Assembly: GCF_021917145.1 (NCBI RefSeq)
Contig: NC_061074.1
Coordinates: forward strand, 8,936,560-9,000,559
DNA: 64,000 bases
Direction: 5' to 3'
Source: Hypomesus transpacificus
Lineage: Eukaryota; Chordata; Actinopteri; Osmeriformes; Osmeridae
Every line of letters starts with the position of its first letter. The first letter of the stretch is position 1. The position numbers and the translations under genes are program-made. This document shows, piece by piece, positions 31,307-43,400 of this stretch. Under the pieces are notes generated by a model. That model was not told where the DNA came from and ran no database searches. It worked only from the letters and a program-made list of their open reading frames with translations.

Positions 31307-33754
31307 GTGAAGTGTTTTGTTTGTCAGGCCGAGTTAACTTGTTCAAATATGCTTGTTAGACATTTACGATTAGTTCACGGTTACTTACCTGGAAAAAATC
31401 TCTGTCTTAAATGTGTTCAGTCTGGATGTAGCTCTGTGTTTGGTACTTTTTCTGGTTTTAGGAAACATTTAAACACCAAACACAATGAGTATATAGACCA
31501 GCAGTTTGACACTGATGTAAATTCATGCAGTACAGGAGAGGCAGTGTCAGATAATGCATACAAGACAGCCACCACATCTGATGTGGATGATACAGCCGAA
31601 ACATCGGAACTGTCAAAAAGGTCAAATAGGAGCACTCTAGACATGTGTGCCAGTGCTGTTGCACAACTCAAGGCAGCAGGATTAAGTCAGTCTACTGTAA
31701 ATAGTTTTGTTTCGTCCATGGAAGAAGTGGTTTCCGAGATACATTGTCAGACTAAAGATGCAGCTTTATGGTGCTTATCTACAAAGAAAATAAGAACAGA
31801 ATAGAACAATCATTCCAAAAGTTGGAAAACCCATTCACAGCTTTAAATCAGAAGTTAAACGAAACAAACACTTTAAACAGAAATGGGGAAATGTTGAGCC
31901 TGTTGAAAAAGTGCTGGGAACAAGATTTGACAGCCGAAGAAACAAAACTACTGGGACATATGACCAGGTCGTTGTAACTGATAAGTTTGCATATGTTCCC
32001 ATTTTGGAAACATTGAAGACAAATTTTCAAAACCCTGAACTTCCAGACATGGTAAAGCCCAGGCACATCTCCAAGGAAGGTGTATATATAGACTTGAGAG
32101 ATGCCACTTATCTTAAAGAAAGTCCCCTATTTTCTATTAAAAAAGATGCCTTACAAATTCAACTGTTTTACGATGATTTTGAAACTGCAAATCCATTGGT
32201 TTCTATAAAGGGTTTACATAAATTAGGTGCTATATATTTTACGTTAAGGAATTTCCCCCCAATCTTTAATTCCTCTTTGATAAATATTCATTTGGGTGCA
32301 CTTTTCCATGCACAGGACATCAAGCGTTACGGTTTTGATTTGATACTTGAGCCACTTGTCAATGATCTGAAAGTACTCGAGACAGAAGGACTCAAAATTC
32401 CTATGTTTGAACATTTGATTCATGGTACCATAGTTCAGGTCACTGGGGACAATCTTGGTTTGCATGGTCTTTTTGGGTTTGTGGAGTCATTTTCGGCTCG
32501 ATATTGCTGTTGTTTCTGTCTCCTTGAGAAACATTGTTTTCAAACTGTGTTTTGTGAAGATGACCCAGAAGTTGTACTAAGAACTGTTGATATGCATAAA
32601 CAACACTGCCAAACTATACAAACAGATCCTACGCTACCTCATGTATATGGTGTGAAACGCAGTTGTCTGTTAAATTCTCTTCAGTATTTCAACACAGCCA
32701 ACAATTTTTCTGTAGATATCATGCATGATATTTTAGAGGGTGTTGCTCAGTTTGAAGTGAAACTTGTTCTGCAGTACATTCAGGAGAATTTTCTAAATGC
32801 TGAACAACTGGCTGGTAGAATACATGCTTTTGACTACGGTTACAATCAGCAGCGAAACCGTCCGCCAAGAGTTAAGTTGTTTAATGGAAGTAATGATTTA
32901 GGGTTGAATGCCATACAGTCTTGGTGCTTATTGCGTAATATGCCTTTGCTTTTTGGTGATTTAATAGAGACAGGTGACAAGTACTGGCTTCTTCTGCTTT
33001 TGCTTCTACAGATTGTTAACATTGTATTTTCACCAGTTTTGTCAGATGGCATGACCATTTATCTCAAACATTTAATTATTGATCATCATCGGCTCTTCAA
33101 GCAGTTATTTCCTACAATCAACCTCTTGCCAAAGCATCACTTTATTATACATTACCCTCGAATTATAAGGACTGTCAGACCAATTTTGCACATGTGGTGC
33201 ATGCGTTATGAAGCCAAACATAATTTCTTTAAGAGACAATTAAAAAGCTTTAAAAACATTACAAAGACGTTAGCAAGAAAGCACCAAAGTTGTATGGCAA
33301 TGTATCAGGAGTCCTTCAGCAAAGAAAGATTAACTGTTGGTCCAGGAAAGATACTGATGCTTAGTGAGCTCAAAGAAGGTGCAGATATTGCTTCTAAGTT
33401 TGGAGCTGTAACTAGTGTGTTTTCTGCCAAGTGGATAAAACATAATGGTACAGAGTACCCGCCGTGACTTCATTGTCTGTACTGAAGTAGCATTTGAGAT
33501 GCCTGTGTTTTTATCAAATCAAAACTATTGCTTTGAAAGATGACAGTGTATTGCTCTGTGGAAAACTGATGGAAACTGTGTGTTTTGATGACCATTACCA
33601 TGCTTTTAAGGTCAGGTTGCATCCAGACCGAGTTCTAAAGGTGTTTAACATAAATGATCTGTTTTACTTCAAACCATTTGATGCTCAAATGACTTATGGA
33701 ATGAGAGATTCTATCCTGTATGTAATTCCATATTGCCATTTTATGCAGACCTGA
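31307..33754 (+). pseudogene. tnp2-like (CACTA-type) transposase, broken by frameshifts
   Basis: The N-terminal part (31307-31800) holds two zinc-finger-like motifs (CFVCQAELTC ... H...H and CLKCVQSGCSSVF ... H...H). The main block 31911-33467 contains LFYDDFETANPL, IYFTLRNFPP, DLILEPLVNDLKVLE, VTGDNLGLHGLFGFVESF with CCCFCLLEKHC, DIMHDILEGV and MRYEAKHNFFKR. The acidic residues and their spacing follow the tnp2 transposase pattern. The frame changes near 31790, near 31850 and just after 33467, where the C-terminal part continues to 33754. The expected start codon is GTG in a CACC context (31303-31309), so initiation is probably lost. It follows the first gene by only 12 bp and is essentially intronless. 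Confidence 0.7.
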
Positions 33755-33929
33755 GGTCAGTGGTTTAAAGGAGTTTGTGTGTTCTCCCTTGAAATGCTTT
33801 GATACTTTGCCTGATGAAAATAAAATTGTTGAATGCATTATTTTGTGGTAACTTGTGATTACTCACTTAAGGTATATTTTGACATTGTAACATTGAAACA
33901 TTAGTATTTGCAACCTGACATTGAAAATT

Positions 33930-34335
33930 ATAATTGATGTGTAGATTAAACACCAAGGTTTACACAAGTGTGGTGTAAACTTTTATCTCAATGTAGTGTT
34001 AATTAGCATAGGAATTTAACTCAAAGAAGAGCTCTTTGCAGAATGAATTAACACTACTTAGAATAATTATTACACTGTCAAGAGTTATTTAACCTGTAGT
34101 GTTAAGTCTAAACAACTCAACACAGTGTAAGCGAGTGTTAGTGTTAAGTCTAAATAACTCAATACAGTGTAAGCAAGTGTTAAAATGTTACTCAATTTAG
34201 AGTTAATTTAACTCTAAAATAATAACACTTGGAGAAGAGTCAATTTAACACCAATTCCGGTTAGGACCAAATACACTCAGGAAAAGTGTTAAATTGAACT
34301 CTTAGTGTTATTTTGACACTGCAAATTTTACTGTG
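33930..34335 (+). repeat. Subterminal repeats and right terminus of the CACTA-like element
   Basis: At least nine copies of AGTGTTA or its complement in both orientations across 400 bp, ending in CACTGCAAATTTTACTGTG at 34317-34335. It could alternatively be a separate non-autonomous insertion of the same family. Confidence 0.6.
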
Positions 34336-34423
34336 CAGTAACTGTGTTGTTATATGCATTAAGTTAACTGCATTACCAGAATGCAGTAGGCATACGGGCA
34401 GTAGACAGGGAGACATGTTAGAA

Positions 34424-34700
34424 GTTGCCCAGAAAATCAGAATCAGAATGGGATTTATTCGCCATGAAAGTTTGCACAGACAAGGAATTTGCTTTTTGGC
34501 AGGAAGGTGCATACAATAAACATAAGAATCTTACATTTAAATATGTGGTCTAACTATACTAAGGATACATAAACTAGCAGTACTAAGTGGAATACAATAA
34601 AATATAAGTGGGCCTAAATAAAATATAAGTTGCCAATTTACAATATAAAATACAATATAAAATACAAATATTACAGAATTGAATGTAGTGCCAAATGAAA
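34424..34700. repeat. Dispersed fish repeat fragment
   Basis: Begins AGAAAATCAGAATCAGAATG with GGAATTTGC downstream, wording common in fish interspersed repeats, then an AT-rich block with repeated AATATAA. Family not assigned. Confidence 0.45.
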
Positions 34701-34744
34701 TAGTTTTAAGACATTAAGTCATTAAAGTCAGTGTGAGCTCTTGG

Positions 34745-36000
34745 CCTTTATTATTTTTTTTTTATTTTTTATTTTTTTTATTAGAATTCAGTTTATAACT
34801 ATTCATTTTTACATTTTGCAACATAAAAAATAAGACAAAGAAAATAAAATATGTTACAAGGTGACAGACTTGCAAACTTCCTTAAAGACAATGACAGCAA
34901 TAATTCTTAATTGAATAGTTTTGAGTAGATATCCATTGTTATATTACCTTTCTTATTTTTTACCAATTTAAGAGACTCAAAGTACATATCAGTTTCAATT
35001 AGGAACATTTTAAAACATGGGGTCGATTTGGAGAACTTTGCTTTATGAATATGGAACTTACCTAATAAAATAAATAGGTTAACAATATTACCCAAAGTGC
35101 TTTCTATACATTCAAAATAAGTAATAATATGTTTCCCTTCCAGTGAGACTGTATGTGTCATTTTAAATAAAATGTAATCTTCAAGACTTTTCCAGAATGT
35201 AATACAGAATGAACATCCATAAAAAAGATGGGTCAACGATTCTTGTTCTGTTTTACAAAAGCTACAGTAATTATCAACAGGCATGAATTTTGAGACAAAC
35301 AAGTTTGTAGGGTATATATTATGCAGTATTTTCAAATGTAATTCCCTAACTTTGTTTGTGATACAATATCTAAAAGGAACAAGCCACGCCCTATTCCATT
35401 TAATATCAGTGAAATGAGAATTCCAGAAAAAATTTCCCCGAGTGTTACTTTCTTAGAATTTTGGAAGCAATTTCTAATTAGCTTATTAGTACATTTGCTG
35501 CTGATAATATCAATACCGTTTATATAAAGAGTAGAATTAAATCCAGAAACCTCATTTTGTTTTTTATAACCTTTCATTAATTCTAATATGCCAGTAGGTA
35601 TAGATTTGAAACCGAGCTATATTCTTTAAATGTTATCGGGAATGACTTCTCTCTGAGAAAGGATTCATATTTAAGTAATTGTCCATTACAATCAAAAAGG
35701 TATTTTAAGAAGATAATATCTCTATCAATCCAATTCTGCAGATAGAGTGACTTGTTCCTCCTAGTGATGCATTCATTATTCCATAAAATAGATTTGTGTG
35801 GAGAAAAGTTGTGAGAATGACACAGCTTCCAGGCCAAAAGAGCTTGTTGATGAAATTGTGATAGTTTCAGCGGCAATCTTGTAAAACTGTAGTTACATTT
35901 CAATACAAATTTAAGACCTCCTATACCTTTGAAAAATATTATTGGGAATGAAGTACCATAAAGACTCTGGCGCTCTCAGACATTCCTTCAACCATTTCAC
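34745..36000 (-). mobile_element. L1-type LINE, 3' part of ORF2, degraded and cut by the gap
   Basis: Minus-strand blocks translate to the C-terminal end of a fish L1 ORF2: LKECLRAPESLWYF next to the gap, then LSQFHQQALLAWKL and NWIDRDIIFLKYLFD (35583-35903), a linking block (35332-35577), and FVSKFMPVDNYCSFCKTEQE with LTHLFYGC (34907-35335). The CxxC...H...C spacing is the C-terminal zinc-like motif of L1 ORF2. The blocks lie in different frames, so it is inactive. A T-rich run at 34747-34782 is its A-tail on the minus strand. The upstream part (reverse transcriptase, ORF1) is lost in the N run. Confidence 0.8.
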
Positions 36001-36500
36001 NNNNNNNNNNNNNNNNNNNNNNNNNNNNNNNNNNNNNNNNNNNNNNNNNNNNNNNNNNNNNNNNNNNNNNNNNNNNNNNNNNNNNNNNNNNNNNNNNNNN
36101 NNNNNNNNNNNNNNNNNNNNNNNNNNNNNNNNNNNNNNNNNNNNNNNNNNNNNNNNNNNNNNNNNNNNNNNNNNNNNNNNNNNNNNNNNNNNNNNNNNNN
36201 NNNNNNNNNNNNNNNNNNNNNNNNNNNNNNNNNNNNNNNNNNNNNNNNNNNNNNNNNNNNNNNNNNNNNNNNNNNNNNNNNNNNNNNNNNNNNNNNNNNN
36301 NNNNNNNNNNNNNNNNNNNNNNNNNNNNNNNNNNNNNNNNNNNNNNNNNNNNNNNNNNNNNNNNNNNNNNNNNNNNNNNNNNNNNNNNNNNNNNNNNNNN
36401 NNNNNNNNNNNNNNNNNNNNNNNNNNNNNNNNNNNNNNNNNNNNNNNNNNNNNNNNNNNNNNNNNNNNNNNNNNNNNNNNNNNNNNNNNNNNNNNNNNNN
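36001..36500. other. Assembly gap, 500 N
   Basis: Exactly 500 undetermined bases, a length typical of a placeholder gap of unknown true size. The LINE is cut on its left side and plekhg2 lacks its 5' exons on its right side. Confidence 0.99.
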
Positions 36501-37489
36501 TCACTCCTTGTCACTGCACTCTGTTGTCACATGACAAGGAGTTAAGTTGCAGGCAAAATAAATGTATAAGATCATTTCTTGTTGTTGTGGTGCTCCTTAA
36601 CACTCGGAGGGTGTTCCGCCAATGCTCCTTTGGAAGCAGCAGTGCAACCAAGTCAACCAATCGAATATCAAGCCCTGATCATGTTTTGGAAGTTTGTTAC
36701 TGTGTGGTAAAGAATCAAATCATCTTGTCAAGCGCAACCAGGGGTCTGCCAGCGGGTAGTGGGTAGCACCAACCGTGATGCATCATGTGTGGGTAGAAAC
36801 CTAGCCTTTTGCCCAGGGCGCCAAATGTGCAAGGACCGGCCAACACAGGATGAATGATAGGATGTTGAAAAGGGCTTGGGGGTTGTGGCACATCTTGACT
36901 AAAATAAATTCCTGTGTTCTGCCTCCTCATCATGACTGCTGAATTCCAGTTTCTCAGAAGGTAAATATGATTTGTTTTGTTCTGTCTGCTTTTTGAGAAA
37001 AGTTGTTTGATTCTTCATCAAACCCTTTCTTGTGTGAGCCTTTCTTTCGGCCTTGCTCCATGGCTTCCATCTTATGTTTGCTGTGGTACCAAGGAAATGA
37101 TAAAAGGTGCACAATGACAAGAAATAATATTGATAAAACACTAAATACAGATTCAAACTAAAGTAACAATCGTGGCTTTAAAATGTAAGAAGTAGAAAGT
37201 ACAGATAATTGTATCAAAAATGTAAGGTGTGAAAGTAAAAAGTTTGTTGTTCCCTTTCCCCTTCCTACCACTCCTCCATCCTCCTCCATCCTCAACCCGT
37301 CCTCCATCCTCCACCATCCTCCACCCCTCCTCCATCCTCCACCCCTCCTCCATCCTCCTCCACCCTTCGTCCACCCCTCCTCCATCTTCCACCCCTCTTC
37401 CATCCTCCTCCACCCCTTTTCCATCCTCCTCCACCCCTCTTCCATCCTCCTCCACCCTTCCTCCACCCCTCGTCCACCCCTCCCTCCAG
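36501..37489. other. Intronic/intergenic sequence, nothing recognised; CCTCCAT repeat at the right end
   Basis: No exon with plausible splice sites and no recognised element from 36501 to about 37260. Then a TCCTCCACCCCT-type tandem repeat (about 37262-37487) forms the pyrimidine tract before the first visible plekhg2 exon. Confidence 0.5.
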
Positions 37490-40400
37490 ACGGGCAGCGA
37501 TGGTGAGCTGTGCCCCCAGCAGGCTGACAGCCTGGGTTCCTCTGGCAGCACCAGCACCCTGGCCTCCTCCGTCATCGAGGTGGAGGCCAGCCACGCCGAG
37601 CAAGGCCTGACCAGGAGCCGGTCAGACGAGGAGGAGGGGGAGGAGCTGTGTCCTCTCAGTCCCCCGCCCACCCTATCCATCACCGAGGAGATCATGCAGT
37701 TCATCAACCAGAGTCGTGTTAGAGAGGGATTGGCTGAACTACCCACAGACACGGTGTGTGTGATTGTTAATTTTTTGGGGGGGAGGAGATACTCTCTCAA
37801 GATAAGGTTCTCTCAAACCTGGTCCATGTCCCTGCATGTTGTAGATGTTTCCCTCTTTCAAAACACCTGTTTCAAAATAATTGTTTAATCATGCTCAGCA
37901 GAAGCCTGATAACGACCCATTCATTCGAATCAGGTTGTGTCTGAGCAGGGAAACATCTAGAAAAATAAAGAACTGTGGGCCTTGATGACCAGGTTTGAGT
38001 ATCACCGCTCTAGATTTCTGTTCTGCACCAGTCGCAAACACATGTCTTGCCCGAGGGACCCAGGGAATCACAGACAACGTCTGTTTCTTGTCCGTCTTCC
38101 AGCCTGCAGTCCTGGAAGAACGCGTGGCGCTCCAGACCCCAGACCCCTGCCCCCTGGCAGAGCAGGCCAGCCATCACAGCTTTTCCTGCCCCCTGAAGGA
38201 GGGCGCGGAGCCCCCAGTCTCCCAGGACCACACTCTCCAGCAGGGAGCACAGTTGCAACTGGAGGGGGACAGAGCCAAGATGGAGGATGGGGGCTCTCCT
38301 CACCATGTGACCAGTGAGTCAGAGGCAGGAAGTGCAGAGAATGAAGGATCCCTAGCTCTAGATGTTCATCTGGACGAGAAGGTGGAACGTGATGAACTAG
38401 ACACAGCTAAGGCAGGAGATGAAGAGGAGGAGGGGGAGGAGACGGTCATCACCCCAACACCACTGTCTCCTGACCACATCTCCAGCCTCTCAGCCACAGA
38501 GGAGGAACTTGTCTGTGACCTGCCCAGAGAAGAGAAGCTCTCCCCAGGGCCGGCGCCAGGCCTGGCCTCCCCTATCTCCATCGGTAGCCCTCCCTCCTCC
38601 AAAAGAGACAGCCAGATGACCAGGAGCGACAGGCTGATCATTGAGAAAATCAGAAGCTACTATGAGGCTGCAGAGGCCCAGGCCGGGGCTGGGGCAGAGG
38701 CCGGGGGGGAGGCTGAGGAGACCGAGGGGGCGAGCGACGGCCAGACCCCACGGAGGAACAGCTTCTCCCAGATCCCCTCAGGGCTGGTCAAAGAGTCCGT
38801 GTCTCGTTTCGACGTCTTCGGCCACCAGGACAGCCTGTGTGAGTCTGAGAGTGGGCGCTCAGACACGGGGACAGACCCAGGCCTGCCCTCCCCTCCGCCC
38901 CTGGAGCCTGGCCCCCCAGAGGGGCCCGCCGGCAAGGCCTGCTCCACCTCCCTGCCTGCTGTCTGGGCAGAGGAGAGTCAGGACCAGGGCCACACTCCAC
39001 CAGGCCTGGAGGGGGACTGCATCTCTGAGGAGACGGGTGAGTTTTGCCAGAGATTTACAGCATGATCAAATCAAGTTTTATTTGTATAGCAGTGTCACAG
39101 AGGGCTTCACATACACCTGTGGAACTGCACCTAAATCAACCTAAACCCTCAAGGATACAGTCACTTCTGCATTTACGCTCTACAGTAACTCAAAAGAAAA
39201 GTGGTCAAGATTGAATCTTTGGGTCTAACAGTCTAGCAGTCTGTTGTTGAGGTTGAGGAGGATATGGAAGTGTCATACATGTTCTCATCATATTTATCTC
39301 ATGAAACAGAACTAACGAAAGTGTTGAAGAACACGGAGAAGGAAGGCATGTCCGCCACCACAGACACCACAGAAGAAGAGAGCAAATGCAGCCTGTCGAA
39401 GGCCGACACCACAGAAGAAGTCACCCCCTCCGCGCCCGTAGCCTCCACGAGCACCCAGCACCTCAACGGGCATGGCCCGGGCGGATCCAACGCCACAGCA
39501 GGCCCCAGAGACCGGAACGAGGCCTCCCCAGGTCCACCAGCACACGCTGAACCCTGGGGAACCCAGAGAGGGCTGGGCTGGACCCGGATCAGGGAGCCCC
39601 CCGCCCCCAGGGGGAGTCTGGAGGGCCTGCCCAGCCAGATCAGGGAGGGTGACTGGTCCCGGCAGGTGTCCTCCTCCTCCTCGCTGGCCCGTGGTCTGCT
39701 GGGGGCCAGCGGGGGAGACGTAGCCGGGATGGGGCTGTTCGAGGCAGGTCCGGTGGCCCCGTGTCTTCTGGAGAACTCTGAGAGGATCCTGAGCAAGGTC
39801 CAGATGCTGGCTCGCATGTACGGAGCCAAGGTGAGCAGCATGAAGGTTCCTCTTCACCACAAGATGGCCCCCGGGGGCCGTCCCACCGGGGCCCACAACC
39901 ACAGCTACGCCTACTCTCAGTACCACAACCGCTTTGAGACCAAGACCCACCACGCCCGCTATCAGAGCCACACCAACGCTCAGTCTGACACCCAGAGCAA
40001 GAGCTTAACCCTGGGGAGGAGCCCCCACTGTCCTCTGACCCCGAGACAAGACAGGAGGACAGAAGAAGGGAAGATTGGAGGGATGAAAGAGCGAAGGGCA
40101 GAGGGCCCAACAGATGGTGAGTGTCTACTTTGACCGCGGTGGTTGACAGTTATAGAAAGTTCTAGTTTGATCTTTCAGTGGGAGGTCAACCCTTTCTTTG
40201 AACACACTGACAGGACAGTTAAAAAATGTCTAGTGTTTCTTGTGTGAGGTAAGGTTTGTGTAACTACTTTTGGTTACATATCTGGTTTAGGAATGTGCAT
40301 GCTCAATACCAGCAGGAATGACATTTCTGTCTGTTGTGTAATGTAACAGCCGTCCAATCAGAGCCCCAGAAAAAGACAGCTGTCCAATCAGAGCCCCGGG

Positions 40401-43400
40401 AGAAAAAGGCTGTCCAATCAGAGCCCCGGGAGTTAACAGCCGTCCAATCAGAGCCCCTTCTGTACGGCCACATTCTGGTCACCGAGCATCTGTCCCAGGC
40501 CTGCCAGCAGCAGCTGTCTCCTACCCTCCACCTCCACAACAGCTGCCTGCCCTCTGGAGACACGGTCATTGGTCAACCCAGGAATGGAGCCTCGAATGTG
40601 GACTGCACCTCCCATTCCTCCACCCCCTCCCTGGATCTCCCCACCCCTCCTTGTACACCTAGAGAGGGAGTGTTCGAGAGCCTTACTGAGAACGCAGATA
40701 AAGATGTGAATCTGGAAGCTTCTGAGAGGTATGTTGATAAAGTGTAAATATTCCCACACATCTGTGTTACAGTATGCTTGACTGATTCAAATTTTCATTG
40801 ATTTCTCACCAACATTTATTGTTTCTAATCGTTTCTGCCAGAATGATTCTGACACAAATTAATTCAGACTCTATTGATTCTGACTAATTCATTCAGATGG
40901 ATTTGACTCACCAGCCATCTTTTTGACACTGACTCTGATTCTGACTCTGACACTGACTGATTCTTATTCTGACTCTGATTCTGACTCTAGGTCAACAGGA
41001 GAGCAGAAGGCGGTCCGTCCTCTGTACTCCATCAGAGAGGACTCGTCCTCCGCGGGCTGGGGTCCAGAAGCCAGGGATCCCGGGTTCCAAACCCAGGAGG
41101 AAGAGGAGGTGGTTGTGACCCTCCAGCACCATGACCCAGCCCAGGCCCCAGCTCAGGCCCCAGGGCAGGCTGGAAACGAGGCCCAGACAGACCCACCTCT
41201 CCTGGGGGAGAGGAGCAGCTGTGCCCAGGGGCTCTCTGGAGCTCACAGAGTCCCATCCACACAAGAGCCAAATATCCTTACCCCTGACCCCGGCTTCACG
41301 GAGAGGTCAAAGTCCTCTCACCTCTGCCGCCTGACTGACCCCCAACACACAGCCCACACACAGCCCTGCCCCCCAGCCTCAGGTCAGCCCTGCCCCCCAG
41401 CCTCAGGTCAGCCCTGCCCCCCAGCCTCAGGTCAGCCCTGCCCCCCAGCCTCAGGTCAGCCGGAGGCCTCCAGAGGGAGAGGGTACCCCATGCCTCGGCC
41501 CTGGTCGTCGGGCGGGAGCCCAGCACCCCTCCCCCCTCCCCCAGGAAGCCTGTCTGCACACTCCTTGCCCACCTCCACCCTGCCCTCCTCCACCCTGCCC
41601 ACCTCCACCCTGCCTTCCTTCACCAGCCAGGAGCCTGCCAGCCTGCCCACCTCCATCCTGCCTTCCTTCACCAGCCAGGAGCCTGCCAGCCTGCCCACCT
41701 CCATCCTGCCTTCCTTCACCAGCCAGGAGCCTGCCAGCCTGCCCACCTCCATCCTGCCTTCCTTCACCAGCCAGGAGCCTGCCAGCCTGCCCACCTCCAT
41801 CCTGCCTTCCTTCACCAGCCAGGAGCCTGCCAGCCTGCCCACCTCCATCCTGCCTTCCTTCACCAACCAGGAGCCTGCCAGCCTGCCCACCTCCATCCTG
41901 CCTTCCTTCACCAGCCAGGAGCCTGCCAGCCTGCCCACCTCCATCCTGCCTTCCTTCACCAGCCAGGAGCCTGCCAGCCTGCCCACCTCCATCCTGCCTT
42001 CCTTCACCAGCCAGGAGCCTGCCAGCCTGCCCACCTCCATCCTGCCTTCCTTCACCAGCCAGGAGCCTGCCAGCCTGCCCACCTCCATCCTGCCTTCCTT
42101 CACCAGCCAGAGCTCTGCCTATCTGCCCTCCTCTGCTGGCAGGAGGAACATGGCCATGGACTGGGAGCCCAGCTCCACATTGCCTGCCCCGAGGTAAGGA
42201 GACCAGTCAGTCTGAGCAGTAGATAGCAGTCTGTCCTCATGCTGGCTGAGCAGTAGATAGCAGTCTGTCCTCATGCTGGCTGAGCAGTAGATAGCAGTCT
42301 GTCCTCATGCTGGCTGAGCAGTAGATAGCAGTCTGTCCTCATGCTGGCTGAGCAGTAGATAGCAGTCTGTCCTCAAACCGGCTGAGCAGTAGATAGCAGT
42401 CTGTCCTCATGCTGGCTGAGCAGTAGATAGCAGTCTGTCCTCAAACCGGCTGAGCAGTAGATAGCAGTCTGTTCTCATGCTGGCTGAGCAGTAGATAGCA
42501 GTCTGTTCTCATGCTGGCCCAGTGACACATTATCCCCCTGCTCCTGAGTCATGTTAGGTATTCACAGGATATGGAGAAATGAACTATGAACTTTAGTTTC
42601 CACAGAATGATTATGGAAGGCCAACACACTCTCAGGAAGTCTTTCCAGTGATTTACTTGGGCAGAATAACACAGATTCCACTTTCTTTGATTTATGATCT
42701 GTCCTCTCCCCCTTTAAACGTGAGATTTATTCCCCATGATAGACTATTATGTAACACTTAGGGTGCTTTCACACCTGGCATGTTTGATCCGTTTCAATCG
42801 GACCATGGTCCGTTTTCTCTGAAAGTCCGGTTCGTTTGGATAGGTGAGAACACGCATTCGAACTGATACGGACCAAACAACCGAACCATGTCCCCCTAAA
42901 AAGACGGGACTCGGTCCGGTTCCAAGTGAACCATGGTTCGGTTCGCTTTAGGTGTGAACGTAATCTGACATATTATTGACCTATTCCAGGAAGCAAACCA
43001 AAATGTAGTGCATTGTGGGTTGAAAAAGGATGTTGACACTTGACAGAGACAGCAGTGCCACTCATTAGCAGCAAAATTAGTTGAGGGAAAACTTGGGGAA
43101 CTGATAAAGTGAAAGCTTGTCTGCAAATATGATCATATTGCAGAGATGCTTTTGGAGACACATAAAAATAGCGAGGTATTTAAATTATTTAGTGATATAC
43201 TGAAATAAAGGGTTATTATTGCACAGTGGACCAACGTCGTTTGAAAGTAAAAAAATGTAGGCAGCAATACAGAAAAGTGCGTGATTTTCTATGGAAAAGT
43301 GGTAGCTCGTCGGACGAGAAAATAATTATTCCCATGGTTTGATGACCTGGATATAATCCTGAGTTAAAGACCAACGAGCAAGCCAAAAAACGTGGTCATA

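Larger units (their letters stand above)
27892..34335 (+). mobile_element. Decayed EnSpm/CACTA-like DNA transposon, two-gene type (left end missing)
   Basis: It contains two adjacent plus-strand genes, 28271-31294 and 31307-33754, followed by about 400 bp dense in AGTGTTAA/TTAACACT words and a right terminus that reads, on the minus strand, CACAGTAAAATTTGCAGTG. CAC termini, subterminal word repeats and a tnp2-like transposase are hallmarks of EnSpm/CACTA elements. No matching left terminus was found between the retroviral LTR (27891) and the first exon, so that end is lost, diverged, or lies outside. The superfamily call is an inference from motif layout. Confidence 0.6.

Noticed and set aside
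37229-37489. N-terminal extension of the first plekhg2 exon
   Set aside because: The open frame upstream of 37490 is a TCCTCCACC repeat; the CCTCCAG acceptor at 37489 marks the exon start.
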